64,000 nt of DNA from Ethanoligenens harbinense YUAN-3 (GTDB lineage Bacteria > Bacillota > Clostridia > Oscillospirales > Ethanoligenentaceae), in contig NC_014828.1 in the NCBI RefSeq assembly GCF_000178115.2, positions 62,001 through 126,000 on the forward strand, in the 5' to 3' direction. The notes below the pieces were generated by a model. That model saw only the letters and a program-made list of their open reading frames with translations, was not told the DNA's origin and ran no database searches. Of this stretch, positions 8,201-17,689 are shown in pieces. The position numbers were made by a program, and so were the translations under genes. How positions within the stretch are numbered: the first letter of the stretch is position 1; each line of letters opens with the position of its first letter.

Positions 8201-9709
8201 GTGAATATCCTGCTTGTTTATCCGGAATATCCGGTGACGTACTGGGGGTTTCAATATGCGCTGCGGTTTGTGGCCAAAAAAGCGGCATTTCCGCCGCTTG
8301 GCCTGCTGACGGTGGCCGCTATGATACCCGACGAAACCTACCACAAAAAATTAGTCGATATGAATGTGCAGCGCCTGCGTGACGCGGATTTGCGCTGGGC
8401 GGATCTGGTGCTTATCAGCGCCATGGTGGTACAGCGCACGTCGGTCAAAGAGGTTATTGCCCGTTGCAAACGGCTGGGTGTTAAGACGGCGGCAGGCGGC
8501 CCGTTGTTCACGGCGGAAAAAGATGATTATGACGACGTCGATTATCTGATTTTAGGTGAAGGCGAAATCACCATGCCGATGTTTCTGGCGGATTGGGAGG
8601 CGGGTCATGCCAAACACCTGTATCTGCCGGACCGGTTTCCCGAACTGTCGGAAACTCCGGTGCCGCAGTGGAACCTCATCCACGTGAAGAAATACGCGTC
8701 GATGAACATCCAGTATTCCCGCGGGTGTCCGTTTGACTGCGAATTCTGTGACATCACGTCCCTGTATGGCAGGACTCCGCGCACCAAAAACGCGGAGCAG
8801 GTCGTGGCGGAAATGCAGGCACTCTATGAGACCGGGTGGAGCAACGGGGTGTTTTTTGTTGACGACAATTTCATTGGAAACAAGAAGAAATTGAAAGAAG
8901 AGATCCTGCCCGCCATCACCGAGTGGATGGATGCACATGGCCGCCCGTTTCAGTTCATTACCGAAACGTCCATCAACATCGTGGATGACGAGCAGTTGAT
9001 GAACGACATGGTGCGCGCGGGTTTCCATCAGGTATTCATCGGTATTGAGACGCCGGACGAGGCAAGCTTAGCGGAATGCCATAAGAACCAGAACAAAAAC
9101 CGTGATCTGCTCGCCTGCATTCGGAAGATCCAGCGCTTTGGACTGGAAGTGCAGGCAGGGTTTATCGTCGGTTTCGACAGTGATACCAGTACCATTTTTG
9201 ACCGCATGGTCAAGTTCATTCAGGCAAGCGGCATCACCACGGCAATGGTGGGGCTGCTGAACGCGCCGAAAGGCACCAAGCTGTACCAGCGGCTGGTGCG
9301 CGAGGGGCGGATGACCGAACATTTTTCGGGCAGCAATACCGACTTTTCCTTGAATTTTGTTCCCAAGATGGATAAAAATATGCTGGTGCAAGGGTACCAG
9401 AAAATCATTTCCACCATTTATTCGCCGAAATATTATTATGCCCGTGTCAAGGATTTTCTGACCGGATATGCGCCGGGTGGAAAATCCAGCGAAAAAATCT
9501 GCTCGGCCAATGTGCGCGCGTTCCTCCGCTCGGTGGTCCGTCTCGGCATTTTCGGGAAAGAGCGCCGGTATTACTGGAACCTTCTGTTCTGGGCGCTGCG
9601 CGAGCGGCCGGAGATGTTTCCGTCTGCAGTGCGGCTTTCCATTTATGGGTTTCACTTCCGCAAGGTCTTTCAGCTGTCGCTTGCCAAGCCGCAGATGCAG
9701 ATTTCCTGA
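8201..9709 (+). CDS. B12-binding-domain radical SAM protein (DUF4070-type)
   Basis: This 502-residue enzyme has an N-terminal cobalamin-binding-like Rossmann half (ILLVYPEYP, GGPLFTAEKDD, ILGEGE). The radical SAM cluster motif CPFDCEFC (Cys176, 180, 183) follows, then FVDDNFIGN and FIGIETPDE typical of this class, and a C-terminal helical domain of the DUF4070 type. Relatives include the HpnP/HpnR-type cobalamin-dependent methylases and oxidases; the substrate here is unknown. The start is GTG 8201 with GGAGGG just upstream; upstream ATG codons in frame lack a ribosome binding site. Confidence 0.85.
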   Translation: MNILLVYPEYPVTYWGFQYALRFVAKKAAFPPLGLLTVAAMIPDETYHKKLVDMNVQRLRDADLRWADLVLISAMVVQRTSVKEVIARCKRLGVKTAAGGPLFTAEKDDYDDVDYLILGEGEITMPMFLADWEAGHAKHLYLPDRFPELSETPVPQWNLIHVKKYASMNIQYSRGCPFDCEFCDITSLYGRTPRTKNAEQVVAEMQALYETGWSNGVFFVDDNFIGNKKKLKEEILPAITEWMDAHGRPFQFITETSINIVDDEQLMNDMVRAGFHQVFIGIETPDEASLAECHKNQNKNRDLLACIRKIQRFGLEVQAGFIVGFDSDTSTIFDRMVKFIQASGITTAMVGLLNAPKGTKLYQRLVREGRMTEHFSGSNTDFSLNFVPKMDKNMLVQGYQKIISTIYSPKYYYARVKDFLTGYAPGGKSSEKICSANVRAFLRSVVRLGIFGKERRYYWNLLFWALRERPEMFPSAVRLSIYGFHFRKVFQLSLAKPQMQIS

Positions 9710-9724
9710 TGCATGGCACCAAAT

Positions 9725-9764
9725 AAATCCCCTGGCAGTTCTGTTCAGAAACGCCAGGGGATTT
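9725..9764. terminator. bidirectional terminator
   Basis: The arms AAATCCCCTGGC and GCCAGGGGATTT (12 bp) have a 16-nt loop. It lies between the radical SAM gene and the end of the oppositely oriented ClpP remnant and can serve both. Confidence 0.8.
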
Positions 9765-9768
9765 GAGT

Positions 9769-9900
9769 TTATCGACGGTGTATCACGCCGTCTACCAGGC
9801 CGTAGGCCCGAGATTCTTCGGCGGTCATATAATGGTCGCGGTTGGTGTCGGCTTTTATGGTCTGCTGTGTATCTTTGTGATACCAGAAATACGCCGCCGT
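9769..9900 (-). pseudogene. ClpP protease C-terminal remnant
   Basis: The minus-strand translation [15 protein letters not shown] followed by [15 protein letters not shown] matches the last 40 or so residues of ClpP (family pattern DTDRDxFMxAEEAKxYGxxDxVI). No catalytic Ser or His region remains, and the sequence upstream loses similarity after about 44 codons. It is a decayed gene end that still carries its terminator. Confidence 0.75.
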
Positions 9901-10003
9901 TGCTTTAGAAAAATCGTGCAATACACGTATCTGCCTGCCGATGCAGTCGTTCAATCACGTTAGGCTGCGTTTTGCAGGGAATCATGTAAATGGGCGGCGT
10001 TTG

Positions 10004-10032
10004 TTGTGGCGGCCGCGGTTTCGTGGTATAAT
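10004..10032 (+). promoter_or_regulatory. sigma-A promoter of the NYN gene
   Basis: TTGTGG, a 17-nt spacer and TATAAT (10027-10032), with the extended -10 form TGGTATAAT, lie 44 nt before the NYN start codon. Confidence 0.7.
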
Positions 10033-10075
10033 AAGCAGCATGGATTGCGGTCCGGAGAAGAAAAGAGTGGAAAAT

Positions 10076-10858
10076 ATGAGGCGGGATGGAATGGAAGTGC
10101 AGCAGGATATGCGGCTGGCCGTGCTGATTGACGCGGAAAATGTGCCCTACAGCAATGTGACCGGCATGCTCGAGGAAATCACGCGATATGGCACTCCTAC
10201 CGTCAAGCGCATCTATGGCGACTGGACGACGCAGAATATGTCCGGCTGGAAAAACGTGCTGGTACCCAACGCTATCGTGCCGGTGCAGCAGTATTGCTAC
10301 ACTTCCGGAAAAAATTCAAGCGATTCCGCCATGATTATCGACGCGATGGATATCCTTTATGCGGGCAAGATCGACGGGTTCTGCCTGGTTTCCAGCGACA
10401 GTGACTTCACGCGGCTGGCCACCCGCCTGCGCGAGTCCGGCAAAAAAGTCTATGGATTCGGCGAAAAAAAGACGCCCGACGCGTTTATCGCCGCCTGTGA
10501 CAAATTCATTTATCTGGAGATCATTGCCTCCGCTGAGCAGGATACGGATACCACGGGCACGCCGGGCGACAACGCCCCCAAGCGCCGTGAGATTTCGAAG
10601 GTGGACCGGCAGGTCATCCAGCTCATTGCCAACTCCGTCTCCGATCTGGCCAACGAGGACGGCTGGGCGTTTCTTGGTGAGGTGGGCAGTCTCATCCTCA
10701 AGAAAAAGCCTGATTTTGACTCCCGTAACTACGGGTTTTCTAAGCTTTCACTGTTGGTGGAGTCCACCAAACGATTCGAGTTGGATATCCGCGAGCGCGG
10801 GCACAAAGGGCACAACGTCTATATCCGCAACCGCGAAAAAAGCAAAGGCGGCAACTGA
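10076..10858 (+). CDS. NYN-domain protein with C-terminal OST-HTH-like domain
   Basis: This 260-residue protein has an N-terminal NYN (PIN-like) domain: LAVLIDAENVPY, KRIYGDW, DSAMIIDAMDIL and LVSSDSDFTRLATRLRESG carry the expected acidic residues. It is followed by an OST-HTH/LOTUS-type domain (VIQLIANSVSDLANEDGWAFLGEVGSLI in two parts, then SRNYGFSKLSLLVES). LabA/DUF88-type proteins with this architecture are predicted metal-dependent RNases. ATG 10076 is chosen; ATG 10091 (MEVQQD) is also possible. It is a single-gene unit with its own promoter and terminator. Confidence 0.88.
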   Translation: MRRDGMEVQQDMRLAVLIDAENVPYSNVTGMLEEITRYGTPTVKRIYGDWTTQNMSGWKNVLVPNAIVPVQQYCYTSGKNSSDSAMIIDAMDILYAGKIDGFCLVSSDSDFTRLATRLRESGKKVYGFGEKKTPDAFIAACDKFIYLEIIASAEQDTDTTGTPGDNAPKRREISKVDRQVIQLIANSVSDLANEDGWAFLGEVGSLILKKKPDFDSRNYGFSKLSLLVESTKRFELDIRERGHKGHNVYIRNREKSKGGN

Positions 10859-10888
10859 TCGCCGGCCCGGCAACGCGTAGACATACCC

Positions 10889-10931
10889 AAATCCCCCGCA
10901 CGCAGGAACATTTCCTGCGTGCGGGGGATTT
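10889..10931. terminator. strong bidirectional terminator
   Basis: A 20-bp perfect stem (AAATCCCCCGCACGCAGGAA with its complement) has a 3-nt loop. It closes the NYN gene and, from the other side, the small minus-strand ORF at 10977-11081. Confidence 0.92.
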
Positions 10932-10976
10932 TAGGTTTCCAATACGGTCCGCTACGGCTTGCTGTTTCAGAGAAGC

Positions 10977-11081
10977 CTACAGGTACGGCTTGTTGGCCAT
11001 GGGGGTGGAGGTATGGCCCTGAAGTTTTGGGCGGACCAGGCCGGTGTCGCGGTAAAGTGTCATACAAGCATCATCGTTCAT
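10977..11081 (-). CDS. possible 34-residue small protein
   Basis: The minus-strand frame from ATG 11081 to TAG 10977 translates as MNDDACMTLYRDTGLVRP, KLQGHTSTPMANKPYL. Third codon positions are mostly G or C, as in neighbouring genes, and the frame runs into the shared terminator at 10931. No good ribosome binding site is visible, and I do not recognise the family. It could also be the remnant of a longer gene. Confidence 0.35.
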   Translation of the reverse strand: MNDDACMTLYRDTGLVRPKLQGHTSTPMANKPYL

Positions 11082-11148
11082 TGAAAAACGGGTTGTCCCG
11101 TATATTTTATATGTGCTATAAGAACAGGGGCCTTTATGTCGTTTGATT

Positions 11149-11176
11149 TTTTACGATATATATTTTATGGTATAAT
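11149..11176 (+). promoter_or_regulatory. promoter of the GGDEF-EAL pair
   Basis: TTTACG, a 16-nt spacer and TATAAT (11171-11176), with the extended -10 form TGGTATAAT, lie 47 nt before the start codon. I see no c-di-GMP riboswitch in the gap. Confidence 0.6.
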
Positions 11177-11222
11177 AGAAAAGCTTGGGTAAAATGGCGT
11201 TAAGCGGAGAGGACGAAGATGC

Positions 11223-14200
11223 GTGCAAGGACCGATACTGCTCGGCACAGTGTTTTTGGCAGCCGGAGGCGCTGCGCTTGCCTGTGCATTGTTTACCGTC
11301 CAGGGCAACTATAAACCCAAGATCAATCGGGAATTTTTGGCGGAGGCCGGTTCGCTGGTGATCTGGAACTTTGGCCGGGCGCTGTTTGGTGCCGGAGCGG
11401 ATGTGGGTGTTCGCTCCATAGGCGCACACTTTTCCGCTGTTGGCTATACGTTGAGCTTTTTCTTTTTGCTGCGCTGCCTGCTGCTTTTGACGGGCAGGCA
11501 GGATCTTTTTCATAAATCGTATATCCGCGTGCTGCTGTATCTGCCGTTTTTGGTACTGCTGTGCGGATTTGTGGCGTTGCCGCTTTTCCACCCGAGTGGC
11601 ATAACGTGGTTCTATTCTCGGTGGGGTTGGATCGAGATCTCCAAGCCGGGCCTATGGGACTTTTTTTTCTGTGGCTATTACGGTGTGTTCCTGGCTGTTT
11701 CCGGCCGGCTGTTGCTGCGATGGGTCCGAAGCTCCTCTGTGATGCGCAGGCGCGCCGGGTGGCTGATGGGTTCTTTTATTTTTGCGGCGGTGGGTGGCAT
11801 GACGGATATCCTGCTTCCGCTTTTGCAGGTGCCTTGCCCGCGCATGGCGGCTGTGTGTTGGGTCCTTCCGGTGCTTGTGACGGGACATTCCGTCAGGCGG
11901 TTCCATCTGACACAAGACCTGGAAGACGGCGGCATGATCCTGACTGACAAGGCCCGGCATGTGATCTACCGCCTTTTTGCATGTTATCTGATTTCAGGCG
12001 GATTGGTGAACGCGCTGCTTCAAAAGATCTTTTGTATAGAAAAAGAGATCGCTCTGGCCTATTTGTTCAGCGCTGTTTTGGTTTTGATCGGTATGATCCT
12101 GCTGTTTCTCGGCGGATTCCGCAAAACCCGTATCCCGCAGGAATTTCTGCTTGCGGTTATGGCGGCTTTGCTCATTCCGGTCATTCTACTGTGCTTTTAT
12201 GCGGATGGGGGCATCACGGTCTGGGCGTTCGTTTTTCCGCTGATAGTCATCGGCCTGCTGTTCAACAAGCGGGTTCTGTTGGTTACAGCGGTCGTCTGCG
12301 CGTCTCAGGCGCAGTTGTTTCTGTGGGGCATATGCCCGCATGCAGGCGCAACGGTGAATATGACCGATTATATTACCCGGGTCATCCTCATCGTTGCCAC
12401 TTCGTCCGTCTGTCTGTCTGCCAACGGAATCTATTTGAACCGCCTCAGGGAAAATGCCATGCATTCCGCCGGGCAGCTGCTGGTGTCGGAGATCTCGCGC
12501 AGCTTCCTGGCTGCGAATGAAGAAACAATAGAAGAAAAAATCAGGGACATGCTCCGGAAGACCGGTGCGTTCATCCAGTGTGACCAAGCATATATCGCGC
12601 TGTTGAACAAAGCCGACCGGCAGGCTCGCTTTTCCTGTGAATGGCTGGCTGAGGGCGCCGCCCCCGCGCGCAAACAGCTGGATGAAAACATACAGAAACT
12701 CTGCCGGGTGATGCAGACGCCGTCCAACAACGGGCATCCGGTCATATTTCTCGATCTGGAAGATATCCTGCCCGAAGCGGAGTGCCTGCGGTATTCACCG
12801 GGCGGAACCGGCGCACACCGGCTCGTCTGCCTGCCGATCCAAAAGAAAGAGGAAACCGTTGGGCTGTTGCTTTTTGCGGGAGTCAATTCCGCACAGTTAT
12901 GGAAAAGCTTTGTGTTTCTCTCCATAATTTCCAATATCGTAGCCGACACCGCCAACAGGCTGGACGGTATGCGGAAGATCCGGATGATGGCATACCACGA
13001 TCAGCTGACCGGTCTGCCCAACCGCGTGTTGTTCAAAAAGCAACTGAAGCAGGCGATTGCGGACGCCCGCCGCGAGGAAACCATACTGGGCATTGTTTTT
13101 ATCGATCTGGATTCGTTCAAAGTCATCAACGACACACTGGGGCATGAAGCGGGCGACCGGCTGCTGAAGGCGGTGGCGGGCATTTTTCTCGGGCAGGTTT
13201 GGGGCGGCGATATCGTTTGCCGCTTTGGGGGGGACGAATTTGTCTTCCTGTTTGAGCAGGTTCCCCATATCGATGTGCTACTGCGCAGGCTGGAGACGAT
13301 CCTCGATGCGCTTCGCCGGCCGGTTCGGGTGGATGACCAGGAAATATGCATAATGGGCAGCGCCGGCGTGGCGGTCTTCCCGCGGGATGGAGACACGGCC
13401 GGAACGCTGATCAAAAACGCCGATATGGCGATGTACCACGCCAAAGGCATGGGGAAAAACCGGTATGCACTGTGCTCAAGCGAAATGAAAGACGAAATGG
13501 CCAGGCAGGGCGAGATGATCAATCTGCTCTACCGTGCGCAGGAAAAAGAGCAGCTGTTTTTATGCTATCAGCCGCAGGTGGACCTGAAAACGCGCCGCGT
13601 GGTGGGTGTTGAGGCGCTGATGCGGTGGGATCTGCCGGGCCAGGGCATCATCACCCCGGGCGCCTTCATTCCGCTTGCCGAGCAGACGGGACTGATCCAG
13701 CCGATCGGCGAATGGGCGCTGCTTACCGCGTGCAGGCAGGCGGCCAGGTGGCGGGAGATGGAACTGCCGCCTCTGCGGATGGCGGTGAATATTTCCGTGC
13801 AGCAGCTTGCCAGCCCGCATTTTTCGCAGCGTGTGGCGGATATTCTCCAAAAAACCGGCCTGCCGCCCCGGTATCTGGAGCTTGAAGTGACGGAGAGCGT
13901 CGCATACCGCGACATTGCGGATTTTCCCATGCGCCTGAATCAGTTGAAAAAGCTGGGTGTATCCATTTCAATAGACGATTTCGGTACGGGATATTCTTCT
14001 TTTGGCCGGATCAAGCTGCTGCCTGTCGATCGTATCAAACTGGATATCCAGTTCGTGCGCGGCATCGAAATCTCCGCATACGACCGCGCCGTGGCCGACG
14101 CCGTCATCGAAATGGCCAAAGGACTGAAGATGAAGGTGATCGCCGAGGGGATGGAGACGACGGCTCAGCTGGAGTTCCTCAGCCGGCGGATGTGTGATGA

Positions 14201-14324
14201 AGTGCAGGGATATTATTATTTCAAGCCGATGCCGGCGGCGAAGATTGAAAAACTGCTGCGGGAGAACTGCCCAGTGCGCCCTGCCATGCCGGAGCCGCTG
14301 AACAATGGGGTGGGGATGGAATGA
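11223..14324 (+). CDS. membrane-bound GGDEF-EAL protein, copy 1
   Basis: This 1033-residue protein has about 12-14 N-terminal membrane segments in two groups (to about residue 395), a GAF-like region (about 415-575), a GGDEF domain with intact GGDEF at 669-673, and an EAL domain with EAL at 797-799. The EAL motifs are complete: ELEVTES, IDDFGTGYSS, DRIKLD, AEGMET. The inhibitory RxxD site before GGDEF is WGGD here (660-663), so product inhibition is likely absent. It probably makes or degrades cyclic di-GMP in response to a membrane or GAF signal. The start is GTG with an upstream GGAGAGG. It overlaps the next gene by 4 nt. Confidence 0.9.
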   Translation: MQGPILLGTVFLAAGGAALACALFTVQGNYKPKINREFLAEAGSLVIWNFGRALFGAGADVGVRSIGAHFSAVGYTLSFFFLLRCLLLLTGRQDLFHKSYIRVLLYLPFLVLLCGFVALPLFHPSGITWFYSRWGWIEISKPGLWDFFFCGYYGVFLAVSGRLLLRWVRSSSVMRRRAGWLMGSFIFAAVGGMTDILLPLLQVPCPRMAAVCWVLPVLVTGHSVRRFHLTQDLEDGGMILTDKARHVIYRLFACYLISGGLVNALLQKIFCIEKEIALAYLFSAVLVLIGMILLFLGGFRKTRIPQEFLLAVMAALLIPVILLCFYADGGITVWAFVFPLIVIGLLFNKRVLLVTAVVCASQAQLFLWGICPHAGATVNMTDYITRVILIVATSSVCLSANGIYLNRLRENAMHSAGQLLVSEISRSFLAANEETIEEKIRDMLRKTGAFIQCDQAYIALLNKADRQARFSCEWLAEGAAPARKQLDENIQKLCRVMQTPSNNGHPVIFLDLEDILPEAECLRYSPGGTGAHRLVCLPIQKKEETVGLLLFAGVNSAQLWKSFVFLSIISNIVADTANRLDGMRKIRMMAYHDQLTGLPNRVLFKKQLKQAIADARREETILGIVFIDLDSFKVINDTLGHEAGDRLLKAVAGIFLGQVWGGDIVCRFGGDEFVFLFEQVPHIDVLLRRLETILDALRRPVRVDDQEICIMGSAGVAVFPRDGDTAGTLIKNADMAMYHAKGMGKNRYALCSSEMKDEMARQGEMINLLYRAQEKEQLFLCYQPQVDLKTRRVVGVEALMRWDLPGQGIITPGAFIPLAEQTGLIQPIGEWALLTACRQAARWREMELPPLRMAVNISVQQLASPHFSQRVADILQKTGLPPRYLELEVTESVAYRDIADFPMRLNQLKKLGVSISIDDFGTGYSSFGRIKLLPVDRIKLDIQFVRGIEISAYDRAVADAVIEMAKGLKMKVIAEGMETTAQLEFLSRRMCDEVQGYYYFKPMPAAKIEKLLRENCPVRPAMPEPLNNGVGME

Positions 14325-17300
14325 CAGCTGTAGATTGGATCAATGTATGTTTACTGACGGTGTGCGGCTTTGCCTTCGCGGGCGGGTTGTATGCCACCCA
14401 CGGGGAGTATAGGCCGCTGCTGCACAAGCTGATGATGCTTGCCAGCGCCGCGCTGGTGCTGGGTGCGTTTGGCCTCGTCCTGCTTGCGGCGGCGCATACG
14501 GACCAGATCCGCGACAGCGGGTGCCGGCTGGTCTGCATCGGCTGGACATTGACATCCGCCGTCACGTTCCACTGTGTTTTGCTGCTCACGGGCAGGACGG
14601 TGCTGTTCCGGAACTGGCGGGGGTATGCGCTGCTCTATCTGCCCGCGGCCGTGGTTGTGGCGGCGGATACATTCCGCGCGTGCGGGATGGCGGCTGGCAG
14701 TACAAGGTTTTTGGTCGTTCCGGTGCCCATGCCTGCCGGTACGGTTTGGAGCGTGGTTTCTGCGCTCTATTCTATAAGCGTGGCGGCCATCGGGGCGGCG
14801 CTCCTGCTGCAATGGGCGCGGCATCGCACGGGTCAGGGGAAAAGTGCTTCCTTCCGGGCGTTGACAGGCACGGCCGCTGTGGCGGATGCACTGTTTGCGG
14901 GGTTCACGGTACGGAGCGCTTTCTGTAATCTGTGTGTGCCGGTGCCGACGGTTTTTTTCGGGCTCCTGCTGGTTTTGGCGCTCAGTGGCCTGACGCACCG
15001 CTGCCATGCCGTGCAGATGCGCCGAAAGGGCCATAATGATGTGATCCTGTCGCAGGCGTCCCGTTCGCATATGTATCTCTGTGTGAGCCTGGTGCTCATT
15101 GGAGAGGGCTTCCTCACGATCCTTGGCAGAAACTTTTATTACAGACAGGCGCCGGTCGTGTCCGTGGCGATGTGCAGCGCGAATCTGATTCTGCTGGGAC
15201 TCATCCTAGCGGTGGTGAACCGGCTGCGTCTGAATGAATCTCTGAAAGAAATGCTGATGTCGGTCATTTTTTCGTTCGGGATACCGGCCACGGCGCTTTG
15301 GTTCGTTTATTTCCAGTGCTATGCGACGTGGGCGTACATATTCCCGGTGATGATTATCAGCATGTTGTTCAACCGGCGGATCCTGTTGGGCACGGTCATG
15401 GTGGAGTCCATTTTGACGCAGCTGCTTCTATGGGTCGCTTTTCCGCAGCTGTCGATGTGGGTCGAAGGCCCGGATTATGTGGTCCGGCTTACCGTCATGG
15501 GGCTTTCGGTCATTCTGGTGTTCTATGTCAGCCATGTGTATATCAGCCGGCTGTATAAAAACATCTACGATACGCAGGCACAGGCCCTCATGGCGGAACT
15601 GTCACAGGAATTCATTTCCGCAGAGGAATATAATCTCGACCAAAAGCTGTATGCAGCCTTGCAGCGCTGCGGCCGGTTCATCCAGTGCGATCGGGCGTTT
15701 CTCGTGCTGGTGGACGCGCGTACACGGACGTTCCGGCATTCCTGCGAATGGATGGAGGAAGGGCACCCTTCTTTGATCCATGGATTTGAAGCGATCTGGA
15801 AGGATATTCCCAAAGAAGTTCTGCGGACGTTGGAAGGCGGCATGCATGTGGAGATGGCCGATGTGCCCCGTCTGCCGCAGACGGCGGCCCGGCTTCGCAC
15901 GACACTGCTGTCATGGGGCGTCCGGTCTTATGCGGTGCTGCCCATCCAGAGAAACAAGCGGCCCATCGGGGCCCTTGCTTTCAGTGCGGGGCGGCCGCTC
16001 AGAAGATGGAACCTGCGATCCGGGGCCTTTTTGGAAATTATCGCCGCCGTCCTTTCCGATGCGATTGTCAAGGTGGAACGCGAAAAAGAGGCCGGTTTCC
16101 TTGCCTATCACGATCAGCTCACCCGCCTGCCCAACCGTACTTTGTTTAAGAAAAAGCTCGACCGGGCCATCCGGCTGGCCGGCCAGGTGGGCGAGATGGT
16201 CGGCATCGTTTTTCTGGATCTGGATTCCTTCAAGGCGGTGAACGATACCATGGGGCACGATCTGGGCGACCGGCTGCTTTCCAAGGTTGCCCGGCAGATT
16301 CAGAATGCGGTGCGGGAGGTCGATACGGTTTCCCGGTTTGGTGGAGACGAGTTCGTGCTGCTGCTCGATCACATCTCCGACGTGCAGGACGTATTGCAGA
16401 TGGCGGAAAACATCCTGAACGACATACAGCAACCTGTGGCGGTGAACCAGCAGGAGCTCTTCGTCACGGCCAGCATGGGCATTGCCCTGTTTCCTCAGGA
16501 CGGCAGGGAGCCTGAAGCGCTCATCCAGAACGCGGACGACGCGATGTATCATGCCAAAAGCATGGGTAAGAACCGGTGCGTCCTCTGTTCCCAGATGATT
16601 AAGGATCATGTCCTGAAAAAGATGGAGCTGACAAATCTGTTATATCATGCGCAGGAAAAGGGCCAGTTGGAGCTGTATTACCAGCCGCAGTTCGATATGG
16701 CTGCCCAAGCGATTGTAGGGGTTGAAGCGCTTCTGCGCTGGCGCCTGCCGGAGAAAGGCATGGTGGAACCGGCGCAGTTCATCCCGCTGGCCGAGCAGTC
16801 GGGCATGATCTATTCCATCGGCGAGTGGGTGCTTGAAACGGCATGCCAGCAAAACAAGGTCTGGCAGGACAGCGGCCTGCCCAGGATGCGTGTGATGGTC
16901 AATCTTTCCGCCAATCAGCTGACCAGCCCGAAACTGGTGCAGTGCGTCGTTCGGGTGCTGAAGAAAACCAGGCTGCCGCCGGAATATCTGGAGCTGGAGA
17001 TCACGGAAACGGCTGCCAGCACCAATCTGCCGCTGGTTCTGGATACATTGAGGCGGCTGAAGGCTATGGGCGTTTCCCTTGCCATTGACGATTTTGGTAG
17101 CGCGCAGTCCTTGCTGAGCCGGCTGAAGATGCTGCCCGTCGACCGCATTAAGATCGATGCGCAGTTTGTGCAGGGAATCGAAAAAAGTGATAAAGATCAA
17201 ACGGTGCTGAAAGCGATGGTCCGGCTGATCCGGAGCCTGGGCCTGCGGGTGGTGGCGGAAGGTGTGGAGACTCCGCGGCAGTTTGACTTCCTTGCCGGGG

Positions 17301-17395
17301 TTATGTGCGATGAGGTGCAGGTTTTTTTCTGCTGCCGCCCAATGGAAGCGGCGGCCATACAAGCCGTCCTGTCCGAATATGCAGGGCTGCGGTGA
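14321..17395 (+). CDS. membrane-bound GGDEF-EAL protein, copy 2
   Basis: This 1024-residue paralog of the upstream protein has the same layout: membrane segments, GAF-like region, GGDEF at 674-678 and EAL at 802-804. It differs in key places. The RxxD inhibitory site is present (REVD, 665-668). EAL loop 6 after Asp923-Asp924 reads DDFGSAQSLL instead of DDFGTGYSSL, and the final CDEVQG block is CDEVQV. Loop-6 changes usually reduce phosphodiesterase activity, so this copy may be mainly a cyclase or a GTP/c-di-GMP sensor. ATGA overlap with copy 1 shows tight co-translation. Confidence 0.9.
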   Translation: MTAVDWINVCLLTVCGFAFAGGLYATHGEYRPLLHKLMMLASAALVLGAFGLVLLAAAHTDQIRDSGCRLVCIGWTLTSAVTFHCVLLLTGRTVLFRNWRGYALLYLPAAVVVAADTFRACGMAAGSTRFLVVPVPMPAGTVWSVVSALYSISVAAIGAALLLQWARHRTGQGKSASFRALTGTAAVADALFAGFTVRSAFCNLCVPVPTVFFGLLLVLALSGLTHRCHAVQMRRKGHNDVILSQASRSHMYLCVSLVLIGEGFLTILGRNFYYRQAPVVSVAMCSANLILLGLILAVVNRLRLNESLKEMLMSVIFSFGIPATALWFVYFQCYATWAYIFPVMIISMLFNRRILLGTVMVESILTQLLLWVAFPQLSMWVEGPDYVVRLTVMGLSVILVFYVSHVYISRLYKNIYDTQAQALMAELSQEFISAEEYNLDQKLYAALQRCGRFIQCDRAFLVLVDARTRTFRHSCEWMEEGHPSLIHGFEAIWKDIPKEVLRTLEGGMHVEMADVPRLPQTAARLRTTLLSWGVRSYAVLPIQRNKRPIGALAFSAGRPLRRWNLRSGAFLEIIAAVLSDAIVKVEREKEAGFLAYHDQLTRLPNRTLFKKKLDRAIRLAGQVGEMVGIVFLDLDSFKAVNDTMGHDLGDRLLSKVARQIQNAVREVDTVSRFGGDEFVLLLDHISDVQDVLQMAENILNDIQQPVAVNQQELFVTASMGIALFPQDGREPEALIQNADDAMYHAKSMGKNRCVLCSQMIKDHVLKKMELTNLLYHAQEKGQLELYYQPQFDMAAQAIVGVEALLRWRLPEKGMVEPAQFIPLAEQSGMIYSIGEWVLETACQQNKVWQDSGLPRMRVMVNLSANQLTSPKLVQCVVRVLKKTRLPPEYLELEITETAASTNLPLVLDTLRRLKAMGVSLAIDDFGSAQSLLSRLKMLPVDRIKIDAQFVQGIEKSDKDQTVLKAMVRLIRSLGLRVVAEGVETPRQFDFLAGVMCDEVQVFFCCRPMEAAAIQAVLSEYAGLR

Positions 17396-17689
17396 GTCTC
17401 GCTCCCCCGCCTGCCACGCCCCTTGTAAAACCGGGCAAAACCGTGTATGATGGAAACGGCGGCATCGCTTGCGAGCCGCACACGGCGATTTCTTTCCCCG
17501 CTTGCAAAATCGGCTTTGATCCGTTGCGACAAAGACTTCCATACGCTGTTTTTGATGAGATGTCTTTTCCATCTGCAACAGAACGTGCCCCGGTTTTGCG
17601 GGTTGCGGGCGGATGGAGAAGGCTTTTTTGTTTGCCGGGGCAACCTATGGGCGGGAATGATACGGAACCGCGAAAGGAAGTGGACCGGA

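Noticed and set aside
10932-11222. Cyclic di-GMP riboswitch before the GGDEF-EAL genes
   Set aside because: I looked for the conserved junction and tetraloop sequences of GEMM RNAs and did not see them.
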